Origin: Burkholderiaceae bacterium
GTDB taxonomy: Bacteria > Pseudomonadota > Gammaproteobacteria > Burkholderiales > Burkholderiaceae_D
Direction: 5' to 3'
Assembly (NCBI GenBank): GCA_004298905.1
Contig: SCTK01000014.1
Span: 1 to 64,000 of the forward strand
Length of the DNA: 64,000 nt
The notes under the pieces were generated by a model. The model made no database searches. It was given only the letters and a program-made list of their open reading frames with translations, and was not told the DNA's origin. Within the stretch, counting starts at the first letter, position 1. Each line of letters begins with the position of its first letter. Below are positions 56,627 to 64,000 of this stretch, one piece after another. A program made the position numbers and the translations under genes.

Positions 56627-57811
56627 TCAGAAGAACGCCTGGATTCCCGTCTGCGCCCGGCCGAGGATCAAGGCATGAATATCGTGCGTGCCTTCGTAGG
56701 TGTTCACCACTTCGAGATTGACCATGTGGCGGATCACGCCGAATTCGTCGGAGATGCCGTTGCCGCCGAGCATGTCGCGCGCGGTGCGGGCGATATCGAG
56801 GGCTTTGCCGCAGGAGTTGCGTTTCATCATCGAGGTGATTTCCATTGCGTCGCTGCCTTCGTCTTTCATGCGGCCGAGGCGTAGGCAGCCTTGCAGCGCC
56901 AGCGTGATTTCGGTTTGCATGTCGGCGAGTTTTTTCTGGATCAGTTGATTGGCGGCGAGCGGGCGGCCGAATTGCTGACGGTCGAGCGTGTATTGGCGCG
57001 CGGTGTGCCAGCAAAATTCCGCTGCGCCGAGTGCGCCCCAGCTGATGCCGTAACGCGCCGAATTCAAACAGGTGAACGGTCCTTTGAGACCGCTGACACC
57101 GGGCAGCAGATTTTCTTCCGGCACCAACACTTGATCCATCACGATCTCGCCAGTGATCGAGGTGCGCAGGCCGACCTTGCCGTGAATTGCCGGGGCTGAC
57201 AGGCCGTGCATGCCTTTCTCGAGGATGAAGCCGCGAATCGCGTCACTTCCTGCCGAATCTTCAGTCTTGGCCCACACCACGAATAGATCGGCGATCGGGC
57301 TGTTGGTGATCCAGGTCTTGTTGCCGGTGAGTTGATAGCCACCCGTCACTTTCTTCGCGCGCGCGGCCATGCTGCCGGGGTCGGAGCCGTGGTCGGGTTC
57401 GGTCAAACCGAAACAGCCGATCAGTTCGCCGGTGGCAAGCTTGGGCAGATATTTATTTTTTTGTTCGTCACTGCCGAACGCGAAAATCGGCAGCATCACC
57501 AGCGAGGATTGCACGCTCATCATCGAGCGATAACCGGAATCGACGTGTTCGATTTCGCGCGCGATCAGACCGTAGGCAACCTGATTCAGTCCGGCACCGC
57601 CATACTGCGCCGGCAGCGTGGCGCCCAACAAACCCTGCGCGCCCATCTCACGAAAAATCGCCGGGTCGCTGTGTTCGTGACGGAACGCCTGCAACACACG
57701 TGGCTGCAGCTTGTCTTGCGCAAAGCTGCGCGCGCTGTCGCGCACCATGCGCTCTTCCGGCGTGAGTTGCTGTTCCAGCAGCAGCGGGTCATCCCAGATG
57801 AAGCGGCTCAT
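56627..57811 (-). CDS. gcdH: Glutaryl-CoA dehydrogenase
   Basis: An acyl-CoA dehydrogenase of 394 residues that oxidises and decarboxylates glutaryl-CoA to crotonyl-CoA in lysine, tryptophan or aromatic degradation. [16 protein letters not shown] and [17 protein letters not shown] are flavin and substrate contacts. The catalytic glutamate lies in [17 protein letters not shown]. That segment and the [11 protein letters not shown] stretch before it are especially typical of glutaryl-CoA dehydrogenases. I use the ATG at 57811 after a ggggg-rich site. It follows the GST gene on the same strand. Confidence 0.92.
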   Translation of the reverse strand: MSRFIWDDPLLLEQQLTPEERMVRDSARSFAQDKLQPRVLQAFRHEHSDPAIFREMGAQGLLGATLPAQYGGAGLNQVAYGLIAREIEHVDSGYRSMMSVQSSLVMLPIFAFGSDEQKNKYLPKLATGELIGCFGLTEPDHGSDPGSMAARAKKVTGGYQLTGNKTWITNSPIADLFVVWAKTEDSAGSDAIRGFILEKGMHGLSAPAIHGKVGLRTSITGEIVMDQVLVPEENLLPGVSGLKGPFTCLNSARYGISWGALGAAEFCWHTARQYTLDRQQFGRPLAANQLIQKKLADMQTEITLALQGCLRLGRMKDEGSDAMEITSMMKRNSCGKALDIARTARDMLGGNGISDEFGVIRHMVNLEVVNTYEGTHDIHALILGRAQTGIQAFF

Positions 57812-57843
57812 GGCACCCCCCAAAGGGCTAGGGTCTGTTGATA

Positions 57844-58545
57844 TTAATTGGGCGCGTAGTAGCGTTGTTTCACCCGCTCCACATACGCCACCAGATTCGC
57901 GTGCCGCTCAATCGCGGCGCGGATAGGCGTATCGAAATGCGGGCACAGACCGCTCTGCATGAAAGCAAACGCAGTTGCATCGGCGCCGCAGGGTTGCTCA
58001 CCCATCAAATACGGTTTGTCGCCCAGCACGGCGGCGACAGCGTCGATCCCTTTGGCAGCGAGCAGTTCGATTTCAGCCCGCTTGTGCCGACCCATGCCTT
58101 GACCCCATAGACTGCGCTTGATCTTGCCGCGGATCATTTTGGTCAGCACCGGCCGCATCGGCCACGGTATTTTGCGAAAGAACAATGCCGGCCCCTTGGC
58201 AAAGTTTTCATCAACCATCCAGCGCGCGTCCACCACCGTCCAATACAGATTGTCTTCCAGCAGTTTTTCCACCGCCCAGGCAATGCCGCGCTGTTCTTTG
58301 CTGAGGCCGTGATCGAAATCGAATTGATGTTTTTCCTCGAGGTGCAGGCGGATGAAGGTGGAGTCTGGAATCAGTGCGCCCTCATCATGCAGATAAGGCA
58401 GTTTTCCTTTGGGCGCCCGGGGGAAACCGCGGGTGTCGGTTTGATAAGGCACCGCCGCCATTTTGAGCAGCATCTCCGCCTTGACAACGAAGGGGCTGGG
58501 ATCGGGCAAACCGAATGCAGGGCCAAACGTGTAGAGCGTGATCAT
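57844..58545 (-). CDS. Glutathione S-transferase family protein (metaxin/Faxc-like)
   Basis: The 233-residue protein has an N-terminal thioredoxin-like domain, [40 protein letters not shown], and a C-terminal helical domain with [20 protein letters not shown]. The region resembles the GST branch that includes failed-axon-connections and metaxin proteins, whose bacterial members have no known substrate. The ATG at 58545 was chosen because the longer frame to 59070 lies inside gpsA. It precedes gcdH by 32 bases and may share its transcript. Confidence 0.82.
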   Translation of the reverse strand: MITLYTFGPAFGLPDPSPFVVKAEMLLKMAAVPYQTDTRGFPRAPKGKLPYLHDEGALIPDSTFIRLHLEEKHQFDFDHGLSKEQRGIAWAVEKLLEDNLYWTVVDARWMVDENFAKGPALFFRKIPWPMRPVLTKMIRGKIKRSLWGQGMGRHKRAEIELLAAKGIDAVAAVLGDKPYLMGEQPCGADATAFAFMQSGLCPHFDTPIRAAIERHANLVAYVERVKQRYYAPN

Positions 58546-58594
58546 GGAAATCCTCCCGCTTATTCCATTGCTGCGTGGATGAAATGTTTCAATT

Positions 58595-59611
58595 CTAAAT
58601 TCTACTGCCAACCTCCTGTGCCGGGTCGCGTGCGAGCAGCCCCTGTATCGCGGCAGCGGGGGCGATGCCGTCGAACAGCACGCGGCAGACGGCGTTGACG
58701 ATGGGCATGTCGACGCCATGCTGTTGTGCAAGTTGCTGCACGCTTTGCGCGCAGTGCACGCCTTCGGCGACATGGCCGAGCTGGGCGAGAATATCGGACA
58801 GGCTCTTGCCCTCGGCCAGCAACAGGCCGACCTTGCGGTTGCGCGAGAGCGCGCCGGTACAGGTGAGGATGAGATCGCCGACACCGGACAAGCCCATGAA
58901 AGTTTGCGGACGTGCGCCCAGCGCGGCGCCGAAGCGCATGACTTCGGCCAGCCCGCGCGTGATGACTGCGGCGCGTGAATTGAGGCCGAGTCCAATGCCC
59001 TCGACGATGCCGGTGGCAATGGCGAGAATGTTTTTGACCGCGCCGCCAATTTCCACACCCACCACATCATCGGTGGCGTAGATACGCAAACGCGGGCCGT
59101 GTAAAGCCGTCACGGCGGCTTCGGCAAATGCGGCATCGCGCGTCACCAGCGTCAGCGCCACCGGCAGCCCTTGCGCCACTTCCTCGGCAAAGCTGGGGCC
59201 GGACAACGCGCCAATCCGGCTGCGTGTGCCCAGCACTTGTTCCGCGATTTGATGCGGCAGCAAGCGGCTACCCTCTTCGAGTCCCTTGCACAGCCAGATA
59301 ATGCCGGCCTCAGTAGCAGTGGACAAACGTTGCAGCGTTGGCCGCAGACCCGCCACCGAAGTAGCGACGATGACCAACGCGTCGGCACCAGCGGCATGCG
59401 CCATGGCGGCGCGCCAATCAGCTGTGAATTGAAGTGTGGTGGGAAGGGTGATGTCGGGCAGGTAGCGCGCGTTGCTGCGCGTGTGCGCCAGCGTTGCCAT
59501 CAGCGCGGGATCTCGACCCCACAACAGAACACGATGCCCCTGCGGCGCTTCACACAGAGATTTCGCCAACGCCGAACCCCAGGCGCCGGCGCCCAGGATG
59601 GCGATATTCAT
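58595..59611 (-). CDS. gpsA: Glycerol-3-phosphate dehydrogenase [NAD(P)+]
   Basis: GpsA makes glycerol 3-phosphate for phospholipid synthesis. The 338-residue protein begins NIAILGAGAWGSALAKSL, has LSGPSFAEEVAQGLP and VGVEIGGAVKNILAIATG with the catalytic lysine, and GLSGVGDLILTCTGALSRN. The ATG at 59611 overlaps the stop of the SH3 gene as ATGA, deciding the start. The secB-gpsA pairing is widely conserved. An extra SH3-like gene lies between them here. Confidence 0.96.
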   Translation of the reverse strand: MNIAILGAGAWGSALAKSLCEAPQGHRVLLWGRDPALMATLAHTRSNARYLPDITLPTTLQFTADWRAAMAHAAGADALVIVATSVAGLRPTLQRLSTATEAGIIWLCKGLEEGSRLLPHQIAEQVLGTRSRIGALSGPSFAEEVAQGLPVALTLVTRDAAFAEAAVTALHGPRLRIYATDDVVGVEIGGAVKNILAIATGIVEGIGLGLNSRAAVITRGLAEVMRFGAALGARPQTFMGLSGVGDLILTCTGALSRNRKVGLLLAEGKSLSDILAQLGHVAEGVHCAQSVQQLAQQHGVDMPIVNAVCRVLFDGIAPAAAIQGLLARDPAQEVGSRI

Positions 59612-60057
59612 AGGCCCCACACTTCGGCCGCCTTGATGTAGCCGGACTGACCATCGCTGTGGCGCACCTTGACCCAGCCGTTCGCATCGATCTCTGCGGG
59701 TTCGGCCGGTTCCAGCAACACGCCACGATTGACTTGAAATACGCTGGCGGCAAAATCGTTGGGCGCACTGCGCACCGTAGTCGCCACGAGCGTCACCAGC
59801 GTGATTTTTTCATCGAGCGATTTGCGCTCGATCCACGCCAGAGCGCCGCTGGCATCGCGCACCTTGACCCAGGCTTCGAGCGTAACGATGGTTTGTACCG
59901 GCATACCCGCCGGCGCAATGAACAGGCGCTCGGCGCGCAAGGAAGGCGCGTCGTAGAGAATAGCGGCCTCGCTGACCGAGCGGTAGCCCGCTGCCTGTAC
60001 GCCGGTGGCGCACAGGCTAGAACACACCGCCAGCAGAGCGAGGGCCGCAATGCGCAT
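59608..60057 (-). CDS. Exported SH3-like domain protein
   Basis: The 149-residue precursor has a signal peptide (AALALLAVCSSLCATGVQA) and two bacterial SH3-like repeats. The first has ILYDAPSLRAERLFIAPAGM and the second has TVRSAPNDFAASVFQVNRG and GWVKVRHSDGQSGYI. SH3b domains bind peptidoglycan or proteins, so a periplasmic role is expected. It starts at 60057, one base after the secB stop, and overlaps gpsA by four bases, so it is part of the secB-gpsA operon. Confidence 0.85.
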   Translation of the reverse strand: MRIAALALLAVCSSLCATGVQAAGYRSVSEAAILYDAPSLRAERLFIAPAGMPVQTIVTLEAWVKVRDASGALAWIERKSLDEKITLVTLVATTVRSAPNDFAASVFQVNRGVLLEPAEPAEIDANGWVKVRHSDGQSGYIKAAEVWGL

Positions 60058-60058
60058 G

Positions 60059-60511
60059 CTAGTTGGCGTGACCGTTGGCGGCCGCCTGTTTCTCTTGCAG
60101 ACGTTGCTGATAAAACGCTTCGAAGTTGATTTCCTGCAGATGGATCGGCGGGAAACCGGCGCGTTGCACCAGATCGGCCACGTTGGAGCGCAGGTAGGGA
60201 TAAATGATGTTGGGGCAGACGATGCCCAGCAGCGGCTCCATTTGCTCTTCCGGCACACCGGCGATCTGGAAAATGCCGCCTTGCTTGGCTTCCACCAGGA
60301 AAGCGACTTTCTCGCCCACCTTGGTGGTGACGGTAGCCGTCACGCGCACCTCGTACATTTGCTCGTGCAGTTTTTCATTGTCGACATTGATCTGGACTTC
60401 CACCGTCGGGTTGCCCTGTTCGAGAAAAATGTGGGGCGCGTGCGGAATTTCGAGCGACTGGTCGCGCAGATAAACGCGTTGAATATTGAAAGCGGGTTGC
60501 TGGTCTGACAT
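60059..60511 (-). CDS. secB: Protein-export chaperone SecB
   Basis: SecB keeps preproteins unfolded and hands them to SecA, whose zinc tail is intact in this window. The 150-residue protein contains [20 protein letters not shown] and the conserved [40 protein letters not shown]-like [20 protein letters not shown] follows. It lies 16 bases after grxC and starts the secB-SH3-gpsA stretch. Confidence 0.96.
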   Translation of the reverse strand: MSDQQPAFNIQRVYLRDQSLEIPHAPHIFLEQGNPTVEVQINVDNEKLHEQMYEVRVTATVTTKVGEKVAFLVEAKQGGIFQIAGVPEEQMEPLLGIVCPNIIYPYLRSNVADLVQRAGFPPIHLQEINFEAFYQQRLQEKQAAANGHAN

Positions 60512-60527
60512 GTTGTTCCTTGGTTAC

Positions 60528-60788
60528 TTACTTGCTCTGCAAGAGGGGTTGAAGTTTTCCGGTTTTATCCAGCGCCGCCAATTCGTCGAAACCGCCGACG
60601 TGGGTGTCGCCAATGTAAATCTGCGGCACCGTGCGACGGCCGGTGATACGCATCATTTCCTCGCGCCGGACCGGATCCAGGTCGACACGGATTTTCTCGA
60701 TCTCAGCCACGCCCCGGCTGCGCAACAAACGTTCGGCTTGAATGCAAAAGGGGCAGACCGCCGTGCTGTACATGCGGACAGCCGCCAT
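60528..60788 (-). CDS. grxC: Glutaredoxin 3
   Basis: A monothiol/dithiol oxidoreductase of 86 residues. The active site is CPFC (TAVCPFCIQAERLL). The cis-proline lies in RRTVPQIYIGDTHVGGFDEL, and GGFDEL contacts glutathione. An aaagga site lies six bases before the ATG. The rhodanese gene is nine bases upstream and secB 16 bases downstream, matching the conserved rhodanese-grxC-secB-gpsA order. Confidence 0.95.
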   Translation of the reverse strand: MAAVRMYSTAVCPFCIQAERLLRSRGVAEIEKIRVDLDPVRREEMMRITGRRTVPQIYIGDTHVGGFDELAALDKTGKLQPLLQSK

Positions 60789-60797
60789 GGTATTCCT

Positions 60798-61229
60798 TTA
60801 TTGACCGGCGGATTTGCTCACCGGCAAACCTGCAGCAACCCACGCAGCATGCCCCCCGGCCAGGGCGTGGGCGGCTTCGTAGCCCTGCTCCTTCAACGCT
60901 CGCACGCACGCCGCCGATCGCTGACCGGCATCGCAGACCAGCAACAGCGGCACCGATTTGTTCTTGGGCAAATCCGCCGAACCATCCTGCACGGCCTTGG
61001 CGGACACGTTGCGCGCATTCAGGATGTGCCCTTCGGCAAACCGTGCGGCAGCGCGCAGATCCAGCACCTGGGCGTTTTTGCGGTTCATCAATTGCGTCGC
61101 TTCCAGCGTGCTCAGGCCGCGGGCGCCGCCGCGCCGCAAGGTCGGCCAGGCCAGCAACAAGCCGCTGGCGAGTGCGGTCAGCAGTAACAATGCGTTTACG
61201 GGATGGGTGAAAAAAGTAACTGCGTTCAT
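60798..61229 (-). CDS. Membrane-anchored rhodanese-domain protein
   Basis: The 143-residue protein has one N-terminal hydrophobic helix (about residues 12-29), then a rhodanese domain. The sequence contains [20 protein letters not shown] and the catalytic cysteine loop VCDAGQRS. The sulfur acceptor is unknown. It is the first gene of the rhodanese-grxC-secB-gpsA operon and is divergent from gpmA. A TATAAAAT-like element at about 61259 lies in the shared 68-base region. Confidence 0.92.
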   Translation of the reverse strand: MNAVTFFTHPVNALLLLTALASGLLLAWPTLRRGGARGLSTLEATQLMNRKNAQVLDLRAAARFAEGHILNARNVSAKAVQDGSADLPKNKSVPLLLVCDAGQRSAACVRALKEQGYEAAHALAGGHAAWVAAGLPVSKSAGQ

Positions 61230-61297
61230 GGGTAGCCCGTCTTCAAGTGAATTCGCATTATAAAATAGCGGACAATTTCTTGTTCCTGGAGGGATCG

Positions 61298-62044
61298 ATG
61301 ATCAAACTTGTACTCTTGCGCCATGGCGAAAGCCAGTGGAATCTGGATAACCGTTTCACCGGCTGGACCGATGTGGACATCACCGAAAACGGCTGGCGCG
61401 AAGCCTGCACCGCGGGCGATTTGCTGCGCGACGAAGGGTTCACCTTCGATGTGGCCTACACCTCGGTGCTCAAGCGCGCGATCCGCACGCTCTATACCGT
61501 GCTCGACCGCATGGATGCGATGTGGATTCCGGTGGTCAAGGATTGGCATCTGAACGAGCGCCATTACGGCGCGCTGCAAGGCATGGACAAAGCCGAAACC
61601 GCCACCAAGTACGGCGAAGAGCAAGTGCTGGTGTGGCGCCGCGCCTATGCCATCGCGCCCAATCCGCTGTCGCTGGACGACAAGCGTCATCCGCGTTTCG
61701 ATGCGCGCTACAAGAACCTGAAGCCGAGCGATCTGCCCGCCACCGAATGCCTGAAAGATACCGTGGACCGCGTGGTGCCCTACTGGGAAAAGGAAATCGC
61801 GCCGCAACTGCGCGCGGGCAAGAAAGTCATCATCGCTGCGCACGGCAACTCGCTGCGCGGCCTGGTTAAATACCTCGACAACATTTCCGATGACGCGATC
61901 GTCAAACTCAACATTCCCACCGCCCGTCCGCTGGTGTATGAGCTGGATGACAATCTGAAGCCAATCAAGAATTACTACCTCGGTAATCAGGCGGAAATCG
62001 AGGCAGCCATGGCCGCCGTCGCTGCACAGGGCAAAGCCAAGTAA
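61298..62044 (+). CDS. gpmA: 2,3-bisphosphoglycerate-dependent phosphoglycerate mutase
   Basis: Glycolytic mutase interconverting 3- and 2-phosphoglycerate. The 248-residue protein has the phosphohistidine motif [10 protein letters not shown] near the N-terminus, [16 protein letters not shown], and [14 protein letters not shown] with the second catalytic histidine. The ATG at 61298 is preceded by ggagggatcg, so I reject the upstream frame from 61247. It is followed two bases later by envC. Confidence 0.97.
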   Translation: MIKLVLLRHGESQWNLDNRFTGWTDVDITENGWREACTAGDLLRDEGFTFDVAYTSVLKRAIRTLYTVLDRMDAMWIPVVKDWHLNERHYGALQGMDKAETATKYGEEQVLVWRRAYAIAPNPLSLDDKRHPRFDARYKNLKPSDLPATECLKDTVDRVVPYWEKEIAPQLRAGKKVIIAAHGNSLRGLVKYLDNISDDAIVKLNIPTARPLVYELDDNLKPIKNYYLGNQAEIEAAMAAVAAQGKAK

Positions 62045-62046
62045 GG

Positions 62047-63420
62047 ATGTCCCAAAAACCGGCGCTCACGCTGCTCCTCGCGTTATGGTTTGCGCTGAGC
62101 AGCGTGTCGGCGTCGGCCGCAGCAGCAACGGTAAAAAAGAAAAAACATCCGGCAACGTCACACAAGACGGTTGCATCCCACCCTACCCATACCCGCAAGC
62201 GTAGTCCTTCTGCACCCGCAGCCCCGGCTGCCGCTGCGCAGCCCACCGCTTCGCCGGAAGAGTTGAATGCGCGGCGCGAAGAATTGCGCGCGCGGCTGGA
62301 GCAACTCAAACAAGAGATTGCCAAATCCGAGGCCCATCGCAGTGAAGCGGCCGATGCGCTGGCACAAAGCGAAAAGGCGATTTCGGATACCAACCGCCAG
62401 TTGCGCAAGCTGGAAGATCAGCAACGCGCCGTCAATACGCGTCTGGACGGTGCGCGGCAACAGCAGCAGCAGGCCACGCAAACCCTGCAACATCAGCAGG
62501 CGCAACTGGGCGAGCTGCTGCGCCAGCGCTACATGAGCGGCAGCAGCGAATCGCTGCGCCTGTTTCTCAGTGGCGGCAACCCCAATCAGGAGCAGCGCGA
62601 CGCGCAATATCTGCAGTATGTGGCGCAGGGACAGGCTGATCTGCTCAAGGCCTTGCAAGCCACGCTGACCCAGTTACAACAACTGGAACAGCAACAGGCT
62701 TCGCAGCAGGCCGAACTGGCGCAGCTGCGCAAAACCCAGGAGCAACAGAAACAGCAGCTGGTGCAGGACAAGCAGTCGCGCCGCAAAACGCTCGATCAGA
62801 TTGCCAGCAAGATCAAGACACAAAAACGTGAAGCGGGCGCGTTGCAACGCGATGAGCAACGGCTGGCCAACCTGGTCCAGCAGATTGCCCGCGTGCTGGA
62901 ACAGCAAAAACAGCAACAGGCGCAACGCCGCGCGCAAGCCACACGCAACAACCAAACACCACAGGAAAACGTGGTGGCGCGCAACGATGCGGTGCCGGAT
63001 GACGACCTGCCCGCCGGTGCCTTTGCCAAGCTCAAGGGCCGCCTGCACTTGCCGGTGCGCGGCGATGTGATCGGCCGCTTTGGCGCGTCGCGCAGCGGCG
63101 GCGGGCCGTCCTGGAAAGGTTTGTTCATCCGCGCCGAGGATGGCGCCAGGATTCACGCCATTGCCGCTGGACGGGTGGTTTTTGCCGAATGGCTGCGCGG
63201 CTTTGGCAATTTACTGATCATCGATCATGGTGGTCAGTATCTGAGCATTTATGGCAACAACGAAGCCTTGCTCAAGGAAGTCGGCGAAGCGGTGAGTCCG
63301 GGCGAAATCGTTGCCAGCGTTGGCAATAGCGGGGGAAACCCGGAAACCGGTTTATACTTTGAATTGCGTTACAAAGGCCAGCCTATTGACCCGATGCAGT
63401 GGGTGACTTTGCGGAATTAA
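62047..63420 (+). CDS. envC: Murein hydrolase activator EnvC
   Basis: The 457-residue precursor has a signal peptide (LLLALWFALSSVSASAAAA) and a basic/proline-alanine segment. A long coiled coil (about residues 75-290) rich in glutamine follows, and then a LytM domain at about 345-457. In the LytM domain the metal ligands are replaced (SWKGLFIRAEDG and GLYFELRY instead of H-x-x-x-D and H-x-H), so it cannot cleave and instead activates division amidases. It lies two bases after gpmA and precedes ctpA, the conserved gpmA-envC-ctpA order. Confidence 0.94.
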   Translation: MSQKPALTLLLALWFALSSVSASAAAATVKKKKHPATSHKTVASHPTHTRKRSPSAPAAPAAAAQPTASPEELNARREELRARLEQLKQEIAKSEAHRSEAADALAQSEKAISDTNRQLRKLEDQQRAVNTRLDGARQQQQQATQTLQHQQAQLGELLRQRYMSGSSESLRLFLSGGNPNQEQRDAQYLQYVAQGQADLLKALQATLTQLQQLEQQQASQQAELAQLRKTQEQQKQQLVQDKQSRRKTLDQIASKIKTQKREAGALQRDEQRLANLVQQIARVLEQQKQQQAQRRAQATRNNQTPQENVVARNDAVPDDDLPAGAFAKLKGRLHLPVRGDVIGRFGASRSGGGPSWKGLFIRAEDGARIHAIAAGRVVFAEWLRGFGNLLIIDHGGQYLSIYGNNEALLKEVGEAVSPGEIVASVGNSGGNPETGLYFELRYKGQPIDPMQWVTLRN

Positions 63421-63535
63421 TCGTCCAAAATCGAGTCAGACCCTAGAGTTATTTCATCACGGAAAACATCAGTTTTTTGAGTGTGCTTCTTTCCCCCGTT
63501 CTCCGTGGCCCCATTTGTCTTTTTCAGAGAGTCTC

Positions 63536-64000
63536 ATGCGTGCACAGATTAAGAATGTTGGTCTGATTGTTTTCGGCGTCGTGGCCGGAATCTTGATCAG
63601 TGTCGGAATTACCGCTGTGGCCCAGCGCGAAACCAAGTTGCCCCTGCCAATCGACGAGTTGCAGCAATTGTCCTGGGCCTTCGGCGTGATCAAGCAAAAC
63701 TACGTCGAGCCGGTGGACGACCGCAAACTGATTACCGATGCCATGACCGGCATGCTCAGCGGCCTCGATCCGCACTCGGTCTATCTGGACAAGGACTCAC
63801 TGAAAGAACTGGATGAAGGCATCCGCGGCGAATTCGGCGGCCTGGGCATCGAGGTCGGTGCCGAGGATGGCTTTGTCAAAGTGATTGCCCCGATTGAAGA
63901 CACCCCGGCGGCCCGCGCCGGCATCAAGGCGGGCGATTTCATCGTCAAGATCGACGACACGCCGACCAAGGGCTTGCCCTTGAACGAAGCAGTCAAGCGC
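63536..64000 (+). CDS. ctpA: C-terminal processing peptidase (S41), partial
   Basis: The frame starts at the ATG at 63536 behind cagagag and runs off the right edge after 155 codons. It has a signal-anchor (VGLIVFGVVAGILISVGI) and then WAFGVIKQNYVEPVDDRKLI and GMLSGLDPHSVYLDKD, typical of S41 proteases. A PDZ domain follows from GEFGGLGIEVGAEDG to AGIKAGDFIVKIDD. The serine/lysine catalytic part lies beyond the window. The 115 bases between envC and this gene hold a cagaccctag repeat at 63437-63446. Confidence 0.93.
   Translation, partial: MRAQIKNVGLIVFGVVAGILISVGITAVAQRETKLPLPIDELQQLSWAFGVIKQNYVEPVDDRKLITDAMTGMLSGLDPHSVYLDKDSLKELDEGIRGEFGGLGIEVGAEDGFVKVIAPIEDTPAARAGIKAGDFIVKIDDTPTKGLPLNEAVKR

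Overview
The window looks like a chromosomal segment of a betaproteobacterium. The local gene orders pilB-pilC-pilD-coaE-zapD-yacG, lpxC/DUF721/M23/secA, rplM-rpsI-argC, ahcY-holin-metF behind an SAH riboswitch, and secB-grxC-rhodanese beside gpmA-envC-ctpA are all typical of that class. KdoO, AnmK, Slt, LpxC and EnvC point to a Gram-negative envelope. Base composition is moderately high GC with strong third-position G/C bias. I do not claim an order or genus. No rRNA, tRNA, CRISPR array, intact prophage or recognisable transposase was seen.

Layout. 1-5.8 kb: an ankyrin-repeat protein, aceK, a thiolase, an NfeD-like membrane protein and tyrS. 5.8-9.4 kb: an operon of an M23 endopeptidase, anmK and a Kdo hydroxylase. 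9.4-13.4 kb (minus strand): rplM-rpsI, argC, a coiled-coil membrane protein, a bactofilin and erpA, with a strong candidate small RNA upstream at 13.26-13.40 kb. 13.8-20.2 kb: single metabolic genes (OsmC-like, catalase-like, quinone oxidoreductase, DUF3047 lipoprotein, metC, acyltransferase, MaoC) and an unlisted 27-residue membrane peptide. 20.3-28.5 kb: lpxC with an overlapping 57-residue membrane protein, an unknown membrane protein, DciA-like, M23, secA and argJ. 28.5-36 kb: a DUF815 ATPase, a Nudix/ThiE-like fusion, and the type IV pilus assembly cluster with coaE-zapD-yacG. 36-41.3 kb: ilvA, ttcA, folB, a pteridine-reductase-like SDR and a MidA-type methyltransferase. 41.3-48 kb (minus strand): a scarred xerC locus, DUF484, dapF, cca and slt. 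48-51.7 kb: 5-FTHF cyclo-ligase, an EAL protein and an HD-GYP-like protein. 51.7-54.6 kb: the riboswitch-controlled ahcY operon. 54.8-58.5 kb: transglutaminase, a cysB-like remnant, an unknown ORF, gcdH and a GST. 58.6-64 kb: gpsA, SH3, secB, grxC and rhodanese on the minus strand, then gpmA, envC and the start of ctpA on the plus strand.

The genes fit a generalist envelope, translation and amino-acid core. Peptidoglycan turnover (two M23 enzymes, EnvC, Slt, AnmK), lipid A (LpxC, KdoO), protein export (SecA, SecB), division (ZapD, XerC, EnvC), arginine (ArgC, ArgJ), the methyl cycle (AhcY, MetF, MetC) and c-di-GMP signalling (EAL, HD-GYP) are represented.

The accessory interest lies between the core genes. 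It consists of several families of short inverted repeats, a duplicated xerC 3' end around an inserted lipoprotein gene, a truncated cysB-type regulator, A/T-richer unknown ORFs, two small membrane-protein genes below usual ORF cut-offs, and a candidate small RNA with an anti-Shine-Dalgarno hairpin loop.
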